Shown here: positions 13,528 through 15,540 of the stretch, one piece after another | How positions within the stretch are numbered: position 1 is the stretch's first letter | How the letters are laid out: each line of letters opens with the position of its first letter | Assembly (NCBI GenBank): GCA_005792805.1 | Contig: SXQV01000243.1 | Coordinates: forward strand, 1 to 15,540 | Length of the DNA stretch: 15,540 nt | Direction of reading: 5' to 3' | DNA from: Methylococcaceae bacterium | Lineage (GTDB): Bacteria > Pseudomonadota > Gammaproteobacteria > Methylococcales > Methylococcaceae | The notes under the pieces: model-generated | What the model saw: only the letters and a program-made list of their open reading frames with translations | Told to the model about the DNA's origin: nothing | Database searches by the model: none | Position numbers and translations under genes: made by a program

Positions 13528-13634
13528 AACATTGATAACATTGGGGAGAAGACAAGGGCACCGACAAGGATTCCCGGATAACGGCCGACTTAGCCCGGCC
13601 TTATGCCTTGGCAACTCATCACCATCCCAATGTT
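13528..13634. repeat. Short tandem and inverted repeats upstream of the exported protein
   Basis: AACATTGAT and AACATTGGG stand in tandem (13528-13545), and CCCAATGTT (13626-13634) is the exact inverse of the second. The arms are 80 bases apart and lie 60-170 bases before the exported-protein gene. They could be binding sites or the worn end of an element. The remainder of 13470-13695 shows no convincing gene. Confidence 0.35.
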
Positions 13635-13695
13635 GTCTGGCGATGAACCAATCGCGGCACGGAATCTCCAATGTGCCTGTTTTAACGAATAACCC

Positions 13696-14100
13696 ATGCG
13701 TACCATGAAAAACCAAACTCGCCTCCTGTTGATGGTTTGCCTGAGCATCTCCACAGCCAGCATCAAGTCTTTCGCCTACGGAGGCGGCGGCGGGGGTGGC
13801 AGCAGCTGCAGCGAAGTGACCTTTTCCGAGGAAAGTCCAGTCCGCGATTCGGTAGTTCCGTCTCTGGATAAATTCTCCATCGTGGTGAGCCAGAATGCCG
13901 ATCTCGGCACTCTGGTCATGAAAGTTAATGGTGACCAAGTAAACCCTGTCATCAGTACCAAACGTTCAGGCGACTCGCAGCTTGAAACCACCTTCGCCAC
14001 ACCCATCAGAACCCCCGGCAAGGTGCGGATCTCGCTGAAAGCCATGAGCAAAGATGGCTGTGACAGCTTTCAGCCCATTTATATTGAAGTCAAACCCTGA
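13696..14100 (+). CDS. Exported glycine-rich protein with two cysteines
   Basis: A 134-residue protein, or 131 if the second ATG at 13705 (M-K-N-Q-T-R) is used; neither has a clear ribosome site. A signal peptide (L-L-L-M-V-C-L-S-I-S-T-A-S, with cleavage expected near S-F-A) sends it to the periplasm or outside. Right after cleavage come Y and seven Gly, then S-S-C. The rest (about 40-134) is rich in beta-strand patterns, with V-T-F-S-E-E-S-P-V-R-D near the start, K-F-S-I-V-V-S-Q-N, and a final P-I-Y-I-E-V-K-P. It resembles a single immunoglobulin-like domain with Cys near each end (S-S-C-S-E and D-G-C-D-S) that may form a disulfide. No family is recognised. It stands alone on the plus strand, 95 bases before the hydrolase. 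Confidence 0.6.
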   Translation: MRTMKNQTRLLLMVCLSISTASIKSFAYGGGGGGGSSCSEVTFSEESPVRDSVVPSLDKFSIVVSQNADLGTLVMKVNGDQVNPVISTKRSGDSQLETTFATPIRTPGKVRISLKAMSKDGCDSFQPIYIEVKP

Positions 14101-14127
14101 TTGATGAGCCGGAGGTTTCTGACGTCT

Positions 14128-14159
14128 GATTGCCCGGGACGTGATCTTGCCCGTCAATC
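14128..14159. other. Stem-loop between the exported protein and the hydrolase
   Basis: GATTG-CC-CGGG and CCCG-T-CAATC pair around an 11-base loop, 27 bases after the stop of the exported-protein gene. No T-run follows. It may be a weak terminator or an mRNA end structure. Confidence 0.3.
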
Positions 14160-14195
14160 CGAGCCCAGCCGGATTCTGGTTGTCCGGAAGCCTCT

Positions 14196-15053
14196 ATGAA
14201 ACGCTTCGTATCCGTCAACGGTGTTCGGTTACACATCATTGAACACGGCAAGGGGCCGCTGGTTGTGCTGCTGCATGGGTTCCCCGAGTACTGGTATGCG
14301 TGGCGTTTTCAGCTGCCGGCGCTGGCCGAGGCCGGTTACCGCGTCGTCGCTCCGGATCTGCGCGGGTACAACCTCTCAGGCAAACCCACGGGAGTCGGTC
14401 AGTACAGGTTGCCGTTGCTGGTCGAGGATGTGAAATGCCTGATTCATGCACTTGGTGAGGAGCAAGCCATTGTGGTGGGGCATGATTGGGGTGGAGTGAT
14501 TGCCTGGCACCTCGCTGCGTTTGCGCCCGACATGGTCAGAAAACTGATCATTCTCAACGCTCCCCATCCCCAACGCTATCTGGAAGAAATCAAAACAGTC
14601 CGGCAACTCCTGCGCTCGTGGTATGTGCTGTTCTTTCAGCTGCCGTGCTTGCCTGAGCTTTGCATCAAATGGTCGGGTTTCGCCGGGCTTGGCCACCGTC
14701 TTCGTACTGAACCCTTGCATGCCCAGGCCTTTGACGAGGCGACCATAACCGCCTACCAGCAAGCTTTGGCCCAACCAGGAGCGCTCACGGCTGCACTGAA
14801 TTACTATCGTGCCGGGTTTCGCTCTCTCGTCGCTGGCCAGAGTCAGCCGATGAGTTCCATTGAGGCCCCCACCCTTGTTATCTGGGGCGAGCAGGATCGC
14901 TATCTCGGATTGGAATTATTGGATGGATTGGAACGGCGTGTCAGGGAGCTAACCATCAAGCGGATTCCGGATGCCAGTCACTGGGTCCAGGCGGAAGTGC
15001 CGGAACAAGTCAATGCGATCATGTTGAAGTTTATGGGCCAGCCACGGAAATGA
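14196..15053 (+). CDS. Alpha/beta hydrolase, epoxide-hydrolase type
   Basis: A 285-residue cytoplasmic enzyme of normal length. The oxyanion motif H-G-F-P is at 27-30 in L-L-H-G-F-P-E-Y-W-Y-A-W-R, the form typical of epoxide hydrolases. Nucleophile Asp97 lies in V-G-H-D-W-G-G; an Asp rather than Ser fits epoxide hydrolases and haloalkane dehalogenases. The remaining triad is Asp234 in W-G-E-Q-D-R-Y-L-G and His262 in D-A-S-H-W-V-Q. The cap contains S-W-Y-V-L-F-F-Q-L-P (141-150), again as in epoxide hydrolases, where cap tyrosines hold the epoxide oxygen; Y-Y at 203-204 may supply the second. The substrate is unknown. GGAAG lies 6 bases before the ATG. It appears intact and single. Confidence 0.9.
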   Translation: MKRFVSVNGVRLHIIEHGKGPLVVLLHGFPEYWYAWRFQLPALAEAGYRVVAPDLRGYNLSGKPTGVGQYRLPLLVEDVKCLIHALGEEQAIVVGHDWGGVIAWHLAAFAPDMVRKLIILNAPHPQRYLEEIKTVRQLLRSWYVLFFQLPCLPELCIKWSGFAGLGHRLRTEPLHAQAFDEATITAYQQALAQPGALTAALNYYRAGFRSLVAGQSQPMSSIEAPTLVIWGEQDRYLGLELLDGLERRVRELTIKRIPDASHWVQAEVPEQVNAIMLKFMGQPRK

Positions 15054-15289
15054 AGTACGCACTGTTTATCCATTGAGTGCTTCGCTCATTTTGCACATCA
15101 AGCCGTGCCTCGGCTCGAACTTTCTGGATGATTTCATTATGTTCGTCGAATCGCGCCATCTCTCAGGCACCCTCTTCAAGGAACTGGCGGATATAGCGCT
15201 CGACAGTTACTCGACCTGTTTAAGCAGTCAGTCATACGGGGGGGGCTGTGCCATCGGCAGTTCGTGGGGGGTAGATCGGATTTCATTAC
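15054..15289. other. Intergenic region with no supported gene
   Basis: Between the hydrolase and the toxin no gene can be supported. A plus-strand frame (15073-15324) lacks a ribosome site and overlaps the toxin start. On the minus strand V-E-R-Y-I-R-Q-F-L-E-E-G-A, a stop, then M-A-R-F-D-E-H-N-E-I-I-Q-K-V-R-A-E-A-R-L looks somewhat protein-like and may be the scrap of a gene, but it is short and broken. No clear promoter for the toxin is seen. Confidence 0.4.
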
Positions 15290-15318
15290 ACAGCCATGAT
15301 ATTCTAGATCATGGCTGT
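15290..15318. repeat. Perfect 11-bp inverted repeat spanning the toxin start codon
   Basis: ACAGCCATGAT (15290-15300), a 7-base centre (ATTCTAG), and ATCATGGCTGT (15308-15318). The right arm contains the ATG of the TumE-type toxin at 15311. As DNA it could be an operator for self-regulation; as RNA it would hide the start codon in an 11-bp stem. No Shine-Dalgarno sequence is visible ahead of the ATG. Confidence 0.75.
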
Positions 15319-15540
15319 TTATAAGATCATTGACGATTGCCATACGTTGCCCAATCGGCGAGGAAACGGGCAACTCAGGCGAGAGGTCTGGGTGGACGCA
15401 ACCACCGACCAAGTGACGAGGTACAACTTGGCCTACATCAACCATAACCTATATGGTCTCGACAATGGACGTGTTGTTGGTTACGACAACGCCCATGGCT
15501 ATCATCATCGTCATTTCAAAGGATCTGTTGAACCCATTGA
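15311..15540 (+). CDS. TumE-family toxin (DUF6516), N-terminal part, runs off right edge
   Basis: 76 codons are visible from ATG 15311; an in-frame TAG two codons upstream excludes an earlier start. The sequence runs M-A-V-Y-K-I-I-D-D-C-H-T-L-P, then R-R-E-V-W-V-D, V-T-R-Y-N-L-A-Y-I-N-H, D-N-G-R-V-V-G-Y-D-N-A-H-G-Y-H-H-R-H-F and G-S-V-E-P-I. The run G-Y-D-N-x-H-G-x-H-H-R-H is the signature I recall for proteins annotated as TumE-family toxins of toxin-antitoxin systems. The antitoxin gene normally follows, so it would lie just beyond the edge. The visible part shows no break. It is the second toxin family in this island-like segment; control by the inverted repeat over its start is likely. 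Confidence 0.75.
   Translation, partial: MAVYKIIDDCHTLPNRRGNGQLRREVWVDATTDQVTRYNLAYINHNLYGLDNGRVVGYDNAHGYHHRHFKGSVEPI

Noticed and set aside
13513..13938. 141-codon minus-strand ORF opposite the exported protein
   Set aside because: Its Ala-rich centre is just the complement of the Gly run and neighbouring codons of the exported protein; it has no start signal.
15073..15324. 83-codon plus-strand ORF before the toxin
   Set aside because: It has no ribosome site, overlaps the toxin start in another frame and ends in low-complexity residues; the TumE-type frame is far better supported.
1..15540. CRISPR array, tRNA or rRNA genes
   Set aside because: No regularly spaced direct repeats, cloverleaf-like sequences or rRNA-like segments were seen while reading either strand. 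The TPR-CHAT gene here is not accompanied by any Cas gene in the window.

Overview
The window looks like a chromosomal stretch of a moderately GC-rich proteobacterium, probably a gammaproteobacterium. That placement is an inference from protein style (UmuDC, YedK, DoxX, lipoproteins with classic lipoboxes) and from good matches to sigma-70-type promoters. No rRNA, tRNA or CRISPR array was seen.

Left part (1-2100, all minus strand): the first codons of an IS1595-type transposase run off the left edge. Next come a MarR-like winged-helix regulator with a promoter whose spacer and -10 carry an inverted repeat, and a two-gene lipoprotein operon behind a strong promoter match.

Central operon (7307 down to 2073, minus strand): an ECF sigma factor, a single-pass membrane protein in the anti-sigma position, a 1038-residue membrane-anchored TPR-CHAT (caspase-like) protease, and an exported endonuclease/exonuclease/phosphatase (EEP) fold enzyme. 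All gaps are 7-19 bp. The EEP gene is interrupted by an in-frame TAG where the family has Trp, and its reading frame continues intact to the catalytic SDH motif. The sigma / membrane protein / TPR-CHAT layout resembles the RpoE / Csx30 / TPR-CHAT logic of type III-E CRISPR systems, but there is no Cas gene here. It is the best candidate for an uncharacterised signalling or defence module.

Housekeeping-like middle (7445-10163): a DoxX membrane protein plus a YedK/HMCES abasic-site protein (minus), a 58-residue membrane protein (plus), a bidirectional terminator, and an O-methyltransferase translationally coupled to another 58-residue membrane protein (minus).

Accessory right part (10273-15540): a umuDC operon whose UmuD has a long N-terminal extension; a Phd-type antitoxin with a VapC PIN toxin that is broken by an in-frame TGA; a patchwork of gene scraps including the N-terminus of a type IA topoisomerase; an exported glycine-rich protein; an epoxide-hydrolase-like enzyme; and the start of a TumE-family toxin whose start codon lies inside a perfect 11-bp inverted repeat. 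Two toxin families, scraps of mobile-element genes and the UmuDC pair mark this as an eroding genomic island.
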